The translations under genes were made by a program, and so were the position numbers. The notes under the pieces are model-generated. The model was given only the letters and a program-made list of their open reading frames with translations, ran no database searches and was not told where the DNA came from. From the NCBI RefSeq assembly GCF_000737195.2, contig NZ_JALM01000142.1, positions 1 to 35,365 of the forward strand: a stretch of DNA of 35,365 bases. Reading direction: 5' to 3'. This stretch comes from Sciscionella sediminilitoris (lineage in GTDB: Bacteria > Actinomycetota > Actinomycetes > Mycobacteriales > Pseudonocardiaceae). This document shows positions 1-11,241 of this stretch, one piece after another. Each line of letters begins with the position of its first letter. Position 1 is the first letter of the stretch.

Positions 1-447
1 GCCGGGATCCCGGCAGGCTGGATCTGGGCGATGATCGCGCCGCCGACCCGGATGCTGATCACCGCATCGCAGGGTCCGCTTCCGCTGCCGGACGAGGAAT
101 TGCACGCCTTCGATGCGGTGGCGCTGCACGCGGTACTCGGCCTCGCGATCGGCGCCCTGCTCGGTGCCGCGGTGTGGCTGCTGCGCGAACGGCGCGGCCC
201 GGTGATCATGATCGCCGCCGTGCTCGGCGCGCTCGTGGCGGGCTGGCTCACCCTCACCATCGGCTCCGCGTTCGCGAACGGCTTCTATCCGCCGCCCGGC
301 TCGGCCAAGGCCGGCCAGTTCGTGCTGCGTGCCCCGGAATCGGGTGGCATCCTGCCCATCGTGAGCTGGGGGCTGGGCAGTTCGCTCGCCTACGGGGTGC
401 TCGCGGTGTGGAACGGGATGCACGATCTGGGGCGGCGGCTCTCCTGA
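1..447 (+). CDS. DUF2567-type membrane protein (5'-truncated by window)
   Basis: The reading frame is open from the first base; an internal ATG at 31 is probably not the real start, because the codons before it (AGIPAGWIWA) look like ordinary protein. Two clear membrane segments are visible, about residues 30-50 and 58-80 counted from the ATG, then a loop (FANGFYPPPGSA) and a third hydrophobic stretch near the C-terminus. This pattern, and its place beside nrtR-nadA, match the DUF2567 membrane protein Rv1591 of M. tuberculosis. The function of the family is unknown to me. It converges on nrtR with only 14 bp between the stop codons. Identity rests on synteny plus topology, not on a catalytic motif. 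Confidence 0.7.
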   Translation, partial: AGIPAGWIWAMIAPPTRMLITASQGPLPLPDEELHAFDAVALHAVLGLAIGALLGAAVWLLRERRGPVIMIAAVLGALVAGWLTLTIGSAFANGFYPPPGSAKAGQFVLRAPESGGILPIVSWGLGSSLAYGVLAVWNGMHDLGRRLS

Positions 448-461
448 ACACCCGGTCCTGA

Positions 462-1163
462 TCACTCCGGTGGTTTGAACACCGCGGACGGATCGGTCAC
501 CAGCATGTCCCTGCGGGTGAACCGGTACTGCGCGGCCGGACGGCCACCCGAGGGGCTGGTGGTCCCGGTGGGTTCGAGCAGGCCCCTGCGGGTCAGTACC
601 CGCTGTAGATTGGTCGCCGAGATCGGATAGCCGAGCGCGGCGGAATAGAGCTCGCGCAGCCCGGCGATGGTGAATTCCGCGGGCGCGAGGGCGAACCCGA
701 TGTTCGTGTAGGAAAGCTTGGCGCGCAACCGGTCCCGTGCGTGCAGCACGATCTCACCGTGGTCGAAGGCGGTCCGTGGCAACCGGTCCACCGGCTGCCA
801 TGCGGTGTCCTCGGGGAGTTCGGGATCGGCGTCCGCGGGCACGAGCCCGAGGAACGCGGTCGCGAGCAGCCGGGTGCTCCCGGTCCGGTCCGGCGCGCTG
901 AACACGGCGAGCTGTTCCAGATGCTGGCACTCGCGCACATCCACCTTCTCCGCCAGCTGCCTGCTGATCGAGTTCGCAACGTCCTCGTCCGCGCACAGCC
1001 GGCCACCGGGCAGCGCCCATTTCCCGGATTCCGGACGCCGTGCCCGTCGCCACAGCAGCGCGTGTAATCCCAGCGCACCCGCCTCGTCGCCGCGGACCTG
1101 GAAAACCGAGGCCAGCACTTCGTGCCCGATATCGGGGCTGTCGGTGGTAGCATACGAAGGCAT
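462..1163 (-). CDS. nrtR: NrtR-type Nudix repressor of NAD biosynthesis
   Basis: 233 residues: an N-terminal Nudix fold (about 12-150) followed by the winged-helix domain typical of NrtR (about 160-230, around ISATNLQRVLTRRGLLEP). The Nudix box begins GGRLCADED but ends SRQLAEKV, so the catalytic REXXEE glutamates are largely replaced. This fits NrtR proteins that sense ADP-ribose and bind DNA rather than hydrolyse nucleotides. It is divergent from nadA and separated from it by a 23-bp palindrome that abuts its ATG, so it very likely represses nadABC and itself. The homologue in M. tuberculosis is Rv1593c. On the minus strand a TATAAT lies 7 nt before the ATG, predicting a leaderless mRNA. 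Confidence 0.9.
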   Translation of the reverse strand: MPSYATTDSPDIGHEVLASVFQVRGDEAGALGLHALLWRRARRPESGKWALPGGRLCADEDVANSISRQLAEKVDVRECQHLEQLAVFSAPDRTGSTRLLATAFLGLVPADADPELPEDTAWQPVDRLPRTAFDHGEIVLHARDRLRAKLSYTNIGFALAPAEFTIAGLRELYSAALGYPISATNLQRVLTRRGLLEPTGTTSPSGGRPAAQYRFTRRDMLVTDPSAVFKPPE

Positions 1164-1186
1164 GTTTTCGATTATAAGTCGAAAAC
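1164..1186. promoter_or_regulatory. NrtR operator with back-to-back -10 boxes
   Basis: Arms GTTTTCGA (1164-1171) and TCGAAAAC (1179-1186) form a perfect 8-bp inverted repeat around a 7-bp centre. The centre plus adjoining bases contains TATAAT on the minus strand (1171-1176) and TATAAG on the plus strand (1173-1178). A repressor bound here would cover both divergent -10 elements. Assignment to NrtR is inferred from position and symmetry. Confidence 0.8.
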
Positions 1187-1210
1187 TGAGCCTGGTCGAT
1201 GGAGGACCCG

Positions 1211-2191
1211 ATGACGACGGCGACGGTGGCGGACGCGAAGTGGGCGCGACAGGTGCGCGAGCTCGCGCGGGAACAGGACGCGGTCATCCTCGCGCACAAC
1301 TATCAGCTCCCCGAAGTGCAGGACATCGCCGACCACACCGGGGATTCGCTCGCGCTGAGCCGGATCGCCGCACGGGCCGAGGCGAGCACGATCGTGTTCT
1401 GCGGGGTGCACTTCATGGCCGAGACCGCGAAGATCCTCGCCCCGGACAAGACCGTGCTCATCCCGGACGCGCGCGCCGGCTGCTCACTCGCGGACTCGAT
1501 CACCGCGGAACAGCTGCGGGAGTGGAAACAGCAGCATCCCGGGGCGGTCGTGGTGTCCTATGTGAACACGACCGCGGAAGTCAAGGCGGAGACCGATATC
1601 TGCTGCACCTCCTCGAACGCCGTGGACGTGGTGCGCTCGATCCCGGCGGACCAGCCGGTGCTGTTCTGCCCGGACCAGTTCCTCGGCGCACACGTGAAAC
1701 GGGTGACCGGGCGGGAGAACCTGCACATCTGGGCAGGGGAGTGCCATGTGCACGCGGGCATCAACGGCGATGAGCTCGCCGCTCGCGCGGACCGGGCGCC
1801 CGAGGCCGATCTGTTCATCCACCCCGAGTGCGGCTGCGCGACCTCCGCGCTGTACCTGGCCGGGGAGGGCGCGGTCGCCGAGGAACGGGTGCACATCCTC
1901 TCCACCGGCGGAATGCTCGACGCGGCAAGGGAAACCGGCGCGCGTTCGGTGCTCGTGGCCACCGAGGTGGGGATGCTGCACCAGCTGCGCAAGGCCGCGC
2001 CGGAGGTGGATTTCCGTGCGGTCAACGAAAAAGCCTCCTGCCGGTACATGAAGATGATCACGCCGGAGAAGGTGCTCGACTGCCTGCGCGCGGGAACCGA
2101 CGAGGTGCGGGTTCCCGAGCGGATCGCCGGACAGGCGCGGACCGCGGTGGAGCGCATGATCGGGATCGGGAAATCTGGGGGCGGGGAATGA
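1211..2191 (+). CDS. nadA: Quinolinate synthase NadA
   Basis: Condenses iminoaspartate with dihydroxyacetone phosphate to quinolinate, using a [4Fe-4S] cluster. The three expected cluster ligands are visible: C91 (RAGCSLAD), C178 (GECHVHAG) and C277 (KASCRYMK). The conserved segments [14 protein letters not shown] and CTSSNAVDV are also present. I chose the ATG at 1211 ([10 protein letters not shown], 326 residues), not the in-frame ATG at 1199, because GGAGGA at 1201-1206 sits 5-6 nt before 1211 and lies inside the longer version. It is the first gene of nadABC and is preceded by the NrtR-type operator. Confidence 0.96.
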   Translation: MTTATVADAKWARQVRELAREQDAVILAHNYQLPEVQDIADHTGDSLALSRIAARAEASTIVFCGVHFMAETAKILAPDKTVLIPDARAGCSLADSITAEQLREWKQQHPGAVVVSYVNTTAEVKAETDICCTSSNAVDVVRSIPADQPVLFCPDQFLGAHVKRVTGRENLHIWAGECHVHAGINGDELAARADRAPEADLFIHPECGCATSALYLAGEGAVAEERVHILSTGGMLDAARETGARSVLVATEVGMLHQLRKAAPEVDFRAVNEKASCRYMKMITPEKVLDCLRAGTDEVRVPERIAGQARTAVERMIGIGKSGGGE

Positions 2192-2193
2192 GC

Positions 2194-2243
2194 GAGCTCG
2201 GCAGCGTTTCAATGACACGGCGTCGCTGCGAAGCGCCGAGCTC
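2194..2243. repeat. Inverted repeat in the nadA-nadB gap
   Basis: GAGCTCGGC (2194-2202) is perfectly complementary to GCCGAGCTC (2235-2243). Just inside, GGCAGCG (2200-2206) can pair with CGCTGCG (2224-2230). The RNA could form a long, bulged stem ending six bases before the nadB Shine-Dalgarno (AAGGAG, 2248-2253). There is no T-run, so it is not a typical terminator; it may be a stability hairpin or an interspersed element. Confidence 0.6.
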
Positions 2244-2261
2244 CCCCAAGGAGCGAGTGCG

Positions 2262-3872
2262 ATGAGTATCGGCTGGGAAGCGGCTGCCGACCTGGTCGTG
2301 GTCGGCAGCGGGGTCGCCGGGCTGACCGCGGCGCTGCACGCACACGAGCGCGGCCTCCGGGTCCTCGTGGTGAGCAAGGACGAAGTGGCCGAGGGGAGCA
2401 CCCGGTTCGCCCAAGGCGGGATCGCGGTGGTGTTCCCGCAGGACGCCGCGGCCTCCGGGGACGACATCGAGGCGCACCTCGCGGACACCATGGCTGCCGG
2501 GGCCGGGTTGTGCGAGCGCGCGGCCGCTGCTGCCATCCTCGCGGACGGACCCGTTGCGGTACAAGGGATCCGGGATCGCGGCGCGGTGTTCGACCAGGAC
2601 GATGACGGCAGCCTCGCCCGCACCAGGGAGGGCGGCCACGGGGCGTTCCGGGTGGTGCACGCCGGAGGCGATGCGACCGGTGCGGAGGTGCAGCGCGCGC
2701 TGGTCGCCGCGGCCAGTGGCACGGTTCCGGTGCTGACCGGGCATGTGGCCGTGGACGCGGTGCGCACCTCGACCGGGGCGGTCGGCGGGCTGCTGGTGCT
2801 CGACGAGAGCGGCTTGGCCGGGCTGCTGCGCGCGCCCGCGGTGCTGCTGGCCACCGGCGGGCTCGGCCAGCTCTACACGGCTACCACGAATCCCGCGGTG
2901 GCCACCGGGGACGGGATCGCGCTCGCGCTGCGTGCCTCGGCGCTGGTGGCGGATCTGGAATTCGTGCAGTTCCATCCGACCGTGCTCTACACCGGGGCGC
3001 ACGTGACCGGTCAGCGCCCGCTGGTCACCGAGGCGGTGCGCGGGGAGGGCGCGGTGCTCGTGGACGAGTGCGGGCGCCGGATCATGACCGGGGTGCACGA
3101 ACTCGCCGATCTGGCCCCGCGCGATGTGGTCTCCGCGGCGATCGCGCGTTCGATGGCCGAAACCGGTGCCGAGCACGTGTACCTGGACGCGAGCGCGGTG
3201 GCCCGGGGCGGATTCGCCGCGCGGTTCCCCACGGTGCACGCCGCCTGCGCGCAGGCGGGCATCGATCCGGCGCGGGACCCCATTCCGGTCGCTCCGGCCG
3301 CGCACTTCTCCTGTGGCGGGGTCGTCGCGAGCGTGGACGGGCGCACCACGGTCCCCGGGCTGTACGCGATCGGCGAGGTCGCGCGCACGGGTCTGCACGG
3401 GGCGAACCGGCTGGCCTCCAACAGCGTGCTGGAGGGACTGGTCACCGGGGGACGGGTGGCCGAGGCGGTGCGGGCCGATCTCGGCGAGGCACCGGAGACG
3501 GGCAGGCTCGAGGAGCCCTCCCTTCCCGCGGAGCCGATGGCACCGGCGCGGCGGCTGCGTCCGGTACTGAGCCGGCGGCTGGGCATCGGCAGGGACGCCG
3601 AGGGAATGCGCACCGCCATCGAGGAGCTCACCGCGATGGCCACCGTCCGTCCACTGTGGACACGCGAGGGCGTGGAGCGGGCCGCGATGACGTTGACCGC
3701 CAAGGCGCTCGCGTTCTCCGCGCTGCATCGCGAGGAATCCCGCGGTGCCCATGTGCGGGTGGATTTCCCGGAACGCGACGACGCGCGCTTCGGGCACAGT
3801 GCGTTCGTCTGTCTGGACGTTTCCGGGCGACCGCTGGTGATCGGCAAGGAAAGGGCACGGTTGGCCGCATGA
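2262..3872 (+). CDS. nadB: L-aspartate oxidase NadB
   Basis: FAD flavoprotein oxidising L-aspartate to iminoaspartate, the substrate of NadA. 536 residues, normal for the family. Visible features: dinucleotide-binding GSGVAG at residues 16-21, STRFAQGGIA, the active-site stretch EGGHGAFRVVHAGGDATG, FVQFHPT, HFSCGGV, and the C-terminal FAD motif GANRLASNSVLEGLV. The helical C-terminal domain of the succinate-dehydrogenase/aspartate-oxidase family is present. Start supported by AAGGAG at 2248-2253. Its stop overlaps the nadC start (ATGA), so the two are translationally coupled. Confidence 0.96.
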   Translation: MSIGWEAAADLVVVGSGVAGLTAALHAHERGLRVLVVSKDEVAEGSTRFAQGGIAVVFPQDAAASGDDIEAHLADTMAAGAGLCERAAAAAILADGPVAVQGIRDRGAVFDQDDDGSLARTREGGHGAFRVVHAGGDATGAEVQRALVAAASGTVPVLTGHVAVDAVRTSTGAVGGLLVLDESGLAGLLRAPAVLLATGGLGQLYTATTNPAVATGDGIALALRASALVADLEFVQFHPTVLYTGAHVTGQRPLVTEAVRGEGAVLVDECGRRIMTGVHELADLAPRDVVSAAIARSMAETGAEHVYLDASAVARGGFAARFPTVHAACAQAGIDPARDPIPVAPAAHFSCGGVVASVDGRTTVPGLYAIGEVARTGLHGANRLASNSVLEGLVTGGRVAEAVRADLGEAPETGRLEEPSLPAEPMAPARRLRPVLSRRLGIGRDAEGMRTAIEELTAMATVRPLWTREGVERAAMTLTAKALAFSALHREESRGAHVRVDFPERDDARFGHSAFVCLDVSGRPLVIGKERARLAA

Positions 3873-4705
3873 ACATCACCGAACTCGTCGCGAGCGCGCT
3901 CGCCGAGGATCTGCGCTACGGCCCGGATGCCACATCCGCGGCGACGATCGGGGAGGACCTCGTCGGGATCGGGCGGTTCACCGCGCGCACCGAAGGAGTA
4001 CTCGCCGGGGTGGACTTCGCCGAGCGGGCACTGACCGAGGTGGCCGGCGAGATCGAGGTGCTGGACCGGATCGAGGACGGCAGCAGGCTGCGCCGGGGCA
4101 GCGAGGTGCTCGTGGTGCGCGCCCCGGTGCGGGCCATGCTCACCGCCGAACGCACCGCGCTGAACTTCCTCACCCACCTGTCCGGGATCGCCAGCCACAC
4201 CGCGCGCTGGGTCGCCGAGGCCGAGGGCACCGGCTGCCGGATCCGGGACACCCGCAAGACGCTGCCCGGGCTGCGCGCCGCGCAGAAGTACGCGGTGCGC
4301 TGCGGCGGCGGGGTGAACCACCGCCTCGGACTCGGGGACGCCGTGCTCGTCAAGGACAACCACGTGGTCGCGGCCGGTTCGGTGACCGCGGCGATCAAGG
4401 CCACCCGGCTGCACGCCCCCGAGCTGCCCTGCGAGGTCGAGGTGGACGACCTCGCCCAGTTCGAGGAGGCACTGGCCGCGGGGGCGAGCGAGATCCTGCT
4501 GGACAACTTCAGCGCCGCCGACTGCGCGCTCGCCGTGCGCCGCAGGGACGAGCACGGATCCGGTGCGTTGCTCGAGGCCTCCGGCGGGCTGAGCATCGAG
4601 GTGGCCGCGGAGTACGCGCGATCCGGGGTGGACTACCTCGCGGTCGGGGCGCTCACCCATTCCTCCCCGGCCCTGGACATCGCCCTCGACCTGGACACGC
4701 ACTAA
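3869..4705 (+). CDS. nadC: Nicotinate-nucleotide pyrophosphorylase NadC
   Basis: Quinolinate phosphoribosyltransferase: quinolinate + PRPP to nicotinate mononucleotide, the last step of the de novo branch encoded here. 278 residues from the ATG overlapping the nadB stop. Diagnostic segments: LNFLTHLSGIAS, IRDTRKTLPGLR (substrate-binding Arg/Lys), KYAVRCGGGVNHR, KDNHV, EVEVDDL, LLDNF, EASGGL and VDYLAVGALTHS. Its stop overlaps by four bases the stop of the convergent gene at 4702, leaving no room for a conventional terminator between them. Confidence 0.96.
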   Translation: MNITELVASALAEDLRYGPDATSAATIGEDLVGIGRFTARTEGVLAGVDFAERALTEVAGEIEVLDRIEDGSRLRRGSEVLVVRAPVRAMLTAERTALNFLTHLSGIASHTARWVAEAEGTGCRIRDTRKTLPGLRAAQKYAVRCGGGVNHRLGLGDAVLVKDNHVVAAGSVTAAIKATRLHAPELPCEVEVDDLAQFEEALAAGASEILLDNFSAADCALAVRRRDEHGSGALLEASGGLSIEVAAEYARSGVDYLAVGALTHSSPALDIALDLDTH

Positions 4706-5163
4706 CCGCGGCAGGCAGTCGGGTTGACCGAGGGGGTCGGGTCGAGCAGATAGGTGCCGTCCTCGGACTGGTCCGCGTCCCAGGCGGTGCACAGCTTCGT
4801 GCCATCCGCCCCGGACGCGGTGACCTCGATGAACCCGGCACCCGGGCGGACCTGGATGTCGGAGTACCCGTTGTCCTCCAGCTTGTCCACGAAGGTGCTG
4901 CCGTAGTCCATGCTGATCGTGTTCGCGGCGAAGTGCGTCTGCAGTTCCTTGCCGTTGTGCGCGCGCAGGTTCTGCTGCACCATCGAGGCGAGCTGGGGCA
5001 CCGAGGTCGCGCTGCGGATCGTGTCGTTGGTGGCGATGCCCACGACCAGGTACCCGATCCAGCCGAGCATGAGCACGATGACGATCACGGTCAGCCACTT
5101 CGTGCGGGGCCGGAGCCGCCTGCGCGCCGGTGCCTCCGGCTCCGGGGTGCGCGCCTGGGTCAC
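4702..5163 (-). CDS. Single-pass membrane protein, unknown function
   Basis: From the GTG at 5163 (VTQARTPEPE) the product has 153 residues: a basic, proline-rich cytoplasmic tail, one membrane helix (WLTVIVIVLMLGWIGYLVVG), and an extracytoplasmic domain with two cysteines (TKLCTAW and PTACRG) that could form a disulfide. The start was chosen over longer in-frame options because AGGAAGG lies about 10 nt upstream; the longer reading runs into the divergent gene. M. tuberculosis also has hypothetical genes between nadC and hisD, but I do not recognise a named family. Convergent overlap with nadC. Confidence 0.65.
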   Translation of the reverse strand: MTQARTPEPEAPARRRLRPRTKWLTVIVIVLMLGWIGYLVVGIATNDTIRSATSVPQLASMVQQNLRAHNGKELQTHFAANTISMDYGSTFVDKLEDNGYSDIQVRPGAGFIEVTASGADGTKLCTAWDADQSEDGTYLLDPTPSVNPTACRG

Positions 5164-5227
5164 GGTCTCGCCGCCTTCCTGAACGGGTCTCGGTCTCCGC
5201 GGGACGGTAACCGATACTGTGACAGCC

Positions 5228-6700
5228 GTGCCGCGCGCGATGTATCCGACCCTGCTCGTGCTGTGCCTGCTCACGCTGTCCGCGTGCACCGGCACCGCGC
5301 CGCAACCACAGCCCAGGCCGCCGATGCGGACCGCGACCATCGACGTGGCCAGTGAACCCGCGACGCTGAACCCGGTCGCCGGATACGCCCCGGACGGCGC
5401 CGCGCAGTTCTACGACGGGCTGCTCGAACACCGTGCGGACGGGCGCGCCGAACCGGCTCTGGCCACCGCGCTGCCCGAACCGGACGCGAGCGGGACACGG
5501 CTGACCGTGCCGATCCGGAAAGGGGTGCGGTTCTCCGACGGCAGCCCGCTGCGCCCGGCCGATGTGGTCGCCACCTATCGCGCGGTGCTCGACCCGGTCT
5601 ACCGTTCCCCGCTTCGGGCCCGCTACGCCAATCTGCGCGCGGTGGAGGAGGCCGGGGACGGTTCGGTGCGATTCACCCTCGCGCACCGGGATCCGGGGTT
5701 CGAGCGGCTGCTCACCCTCGGCATCGTGCCCGCCGCGGCGCTGCGCGAGCGCGAACCGGCCGGGCGGCTGCCGATCAGTACCCGGCCGGTCGGCACCGGC
5801 CCGTTCGCCGCGGTGGACTGGCGGCGCGGGCAGTCCCTGACCATGCGGGCGCGGACGGACTACTGGGACGGCAAACCGAAGCTGGACAGGATCACCGTGC
5901 GGTTCCAGCCCGATGAGCGGGCCCGGCTCGCGGATCTGCGCGAGCACAAGGCCGATGCCGCGCGAGTGGCGAACAGCAACCGCCAGTCCCCGGTCGACGG
6001 GACGAGCGCGGTCGAATCGCTGAGCGCCGAATACCGCGCGGTCACCCTGCCCGAGGACAACCCGGTCACCGGGGACCAGAGCGTGCGGGATGCGATGAAC
6101 CGCGCGCTGGACCGGTCCGCGCTCGTCCGCGATGCCCTCGGCGGTGTCGGCGAACCCGCGTCCACCCCGTTCACCTCGGCGCAGCCCGAGTACCAGGATC
6201 CGAGCGCGCGCTACCAGTACGCCAAGGGCAAGGCCGAACAGGAACTGCAGCAGGCGGGCTGGACCGCGAAACCCGGTGCGGTGCGAGCGAAACACGGCAC
6301 CCAGGCACGGTTCACGCTGCGCTATCCGGACGGCGACCCGGAGGCGAAGGCCTTGGCGGAGGGCTTCGCCAAGGACATGCGCACGGTCGGTATCCAGGTC
6401 GACCCGGCGAGCGGTGAACCCGCCGATGGCGAGGCCGCACTGGTCGCTCGCGGGGACCCGTTCGCCCCGGGGATCCCGGACGCGACCGCGCAGGCGCAGA
6501 CCGATCCCGCCCAGCGCGCGATCGCCTACCGGGCGGCCGATCGGGCCTATTTCGCCAAACCCGATCTGGTGGTGCTGGCCCGGATGGCGCACACCTATCT
6601 CGTCGCGGACCGGTTGCGCGGCTATCAGCCGGTGCTCGATCCGGTGCGCCCGCAATTCACTTGGGGGCTGTACTGGAATTTGCCAGAGTGGACGACATGA
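5228..6700 (+). CDS. Extracellular solute-binding lipoprotein, family 5
   Basis: An oligopeptide/nickel-type (SBP_bac_5, DppA/OppA fold) ABC substrate-binding protein. The N-terminus is a lipoprotein signal with lipobox LSAC; the mature part begins C-TGTAPQPQ. Family landmarks: SEPATLNPV near the start, DGLLEHRADG, IRKGVRFSDGSPLRPADVVATYR and RPVGTGPF. Candidate starts are GTG 5219, GTG 5228 and ATG 5240. I prefer 5228 because TACTGT (5215-5220) lies 7 nt upstream, the leaderless spacing used elsewhere in the window. No permease or ATPase genes adjoin it, so it is an orphan binding protein. Its stop overlaps the start of the aminotransferase gene (ATGA). Ligand unknown. Confidence 0.88.
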   Translation: MPRAMYPTLLVLCLLTLSACTGTAPQPQPRPPMRTATIDVASEPATLNPVAGYAPDGAAQFYDGLLEHRADGRAEPALATALPEPDASGTRLTVPIRKGVRFSDGSPLRPADVVATYRAVLDPVYRSPLRARYANLRAVEEAGDGSVRFTLAHRDPGFERLLTLGIVPAAALREREPAGRLPISTRPVGTGPFAAVDWRRGQSLTMRARTDYWDGKPKLDRITVRFQPDERARLADLREHKADAARVANSNRQSPVDGTSAVESLSAEYRAVTLPEDNPVTGDQSVRDAMNRALDRSALVRDALGGVGEPASTPFTSAQPEYQDPSARYQYAKGKAEQELQQAGWTAKPGAVRAKHGTQARFTLRYPDGDPEAKALAEGFAKDMRTVGIQVDPASGEPADGEAALVARGDPFAPGIPDATAQAQTDPAQRAIAYRAADRAYFAKPDLVVLARMAHTYLVADRLRGYQPVLDPVRPQFTWGLYWNLPEWTT

Positions 6701-7866
6701 TCGACCTGTCCGCGGTTCGTGCCGACACTCCTGCCCTGAACGAACGGATCTTCCTGGACAGCGCCGGATCCTCGCTGCCGCCCAGCCCGGTGCTCGAGGA
6801 GATGTTCGCGCACCTGCGGGCCGAGGCGAGCATCGGCGGGTACCGGGCGGCCGCGCAGCGCGAGGCCGAGCTCCGGTCCGGGTACCCGGTGTTCGCCGAA
6901 CTGCTCGACTGCGCCCCCGGGGAGATCGCGTTCACCGAGAGCGCCTCGCGGTCCTGGCTCGCGCTGCTGGACGCGATCCCGCTCGGCCCGGGGGACCGGG
7001 TGCTGATCAGCCAGGTCGAATACGGCAGCTATGTCATCGCGCTGCTGCGCCTTGCCGAGCGCGCCGGATTCACCGTGGAGCAGATGCCCTCCGATGAGAC
7101 CGGGCAGGTGGATGTCGATGCGACCCGCGCGATGCTCGACGAGCGGGTGAAACTGGTCTCGGTGACCCACGTGCCGACCAACTCCGGCCTGATCAGCCCG
7201 GTCGCGGCGATCACGGCGGCCGCGCACGAGGTAGGTGCCTTCGTGCTGCTCGACGCCTGCCAGTCGGTCGGCCAGTTCCCGGTGCGCATGAGGGAACTCG
7301 GCGTGGACATGATCACCGGGACCGGGCGTAAGTGGCTGCGCGGGCCGCGGGGCACCGGTTTCCTCGCGGTGCGCCAGGACGAACGGCTGTGGCCGCGGCT
7401 GATCATGGACAGCGCGGCCAGCCTGGACGGTCCGGACAGCTATCACATCCACTCCGGACCGGGTGCGCAGTACGAACTGTTCGAGTACGGCGTCGCGGCC
7501 CGGCTCGGGCTGATCCGGGCCGCCCGCTACGCGCTGGAGCTCGGCCTGGAAGCGATCGGGGAGGCGGTGCTGGCCAAGGGCACCTACCTGCGGGCGGCGC
7601 TCGGTGCGCTGCCCGGTGTCCGGGTGCTCGATCCCGGCCGGGAGCAGGGCGGGATCGTCACCTTCGCGGTCGACGGGACACCGGTGGACGCGGTGCGCGA
7701 AGCCCTGTGGCAGAAGGGGATCGTGGTCGGCGGCGGCGCGATGCCGGACGGTCTGCTCGACTGGCGCGCCCGCGGCCTCGACGGCTGCGTGCGGGCCTCG
7801 CCGCACTACTTCACCACCGAGGCGGAGCTGGACGCGCTGGTGCACGCGGTCGCCGCCCTGGCCTGA
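6697..7866 (+). CDS. Class V aminotransferase / cysteine-desulfurase-like PLP enzyme
   Basis: Fold-type I PLP enzyme of the aminotransferase class V family, 389 residues. FLDSAGSSLPP lies near the N-terminus, the cofactor Asp region LLDACQSVGQ in the middle, and GTGRKWLRGPRGTGF contains the Schiff-base lysine K212. The GRKWLRGPRGTG form is found in members annotated as selenocysteine lyase-like, isopenicillin-epimerase-like or EgtE-like enzymes, so the substrate cannot be read from sequence. I took the ATG at 6697, which overlaps the preceding stop, over an upstream in-frame GTG-type start at 6661. Coupling to the lipoprotein suggests the pair is co-expressed. Confidence 0.88.
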   Translation: MIDLSAVRADTPALNERIFLDSAGSSLPPSPVLEEMFAHLRAEASIGGYRAAAQREAELRSGYPVFAELLDCAPGEIAFTESASRSWLALLDAIPLGPGDRVLISQVEYGSYVIALLRLAERAGFTVEQMPSDETGQVDVDATRAMLDERVKLVSVTHVPTNSGLISPVAAITAAAHEVGAFVLLDACQSVGQFPVRMRELGVDMITGTGRKWLRGPRGTGFLAVRQDERLWPRLIMDSAASLDGPDSYHIHSGPGAQYELFEYGVAARLGLIRAARYALELGLEAIGEAVLAKGTYLRAALGALPGVRVLDPGREQGGIVTFAVDGTPVDAVREALWQKGIVVGGGAMPDGLLDWRARGLDGCVRASPHYFTTEAELDALVHAVAALA

Positions 7867-7922
7867 GCCGGGTGCGGCCCCGCCCGTACCCTTGAGGCAT
7901 CACCGTCATCGAGGAGTATCCG

Positions 7923-10934
<3,012 letters not shown>

Positions 10935-10947
<13 letters not shown>

Positions 10948-10974
10948 GAAATGGGAGTGCTGTAAATGGGAGAG
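10935..10974 (+). repeat. Imperfect short tandem repeat at the hisB 3' end
   Basis: GGGAGTGCTTTAA, which ends hisB (Gly-Val-Leu-stop), is followed at once by ATGGGAGTGCTGTAA, a four-codon frame Met-Gly-Val-Leu-stop, and then ATGGGAGAG, the start of the next gene. The pattern suggests a local slippage duplication. The mini-frame could keep ribosomes terminating and restarting towards the 52-residue gene, but that is inference. Confidence 0.7.
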
Positions 10975-11124
10975 TGGCTGTGGATCCTGCTGCTCGCGCT
11001 CGGCGGATTCCTCATCGGCGGAGTAATCTCCGTATGGAAGACGGCCAAGTTCTTCGCGATCATCCTGCTGCTGCTCGCCCTGCTGGCCATCGCGGGCGGC
11101 GTGGTCTGGTACCTCTCCACCTGA
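10966..11124 (+). CDS. Small two-helix membrane protein, 52 residues
   Basis: The frame starts at ATG 10966 (MGEWLWILLLAL) and ends with TGA at 11122-11124. It is almost entirely hydrophobic: helix one about residues 4-22, a short basic turn (VWKTAKF), helix two about 29-50, ending WYLST. GGGAG lies about nine bases upstream. It lies 18 bp behind hisB in the same direction, so it is probably transcribed with hisDCB. Strong coding character (all third positions G/C-rich, no rare codons) makes it credible despite its size. Function unknown. Confidence 0.7.
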   Translation: MGEWLWILLLALGGFLIGGVISVWKTAKFFAIILLLLALLAIAGGVVWYLST

Positions 11125-11241
11125 TGTTCACTTACCCTGAGTGATCGAGTTCCGCGAATCGTGCAACTCGAGGTGCGGACGAAAGAGGGCACGAAGTATC
11201 GTTCCCGATGTTCGATTCCAAACCAGCTACGAGGGGTAACC

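Noticed and set aside
1199-1210. Upstream ATG for nadA at 1199
   Set aside because: The Shine-Dalgarno GGAGGA lies within this extension and is placed for ATG 1211.
3011-6655. 1214-codon open frame on the minus strand across nadB-nadC and the lipoprotein gene
   Set aside because: It is antisense to well-supported genes, is rich in Arg/His/Gly as expected for a GC3 shadow, and shows no domain.
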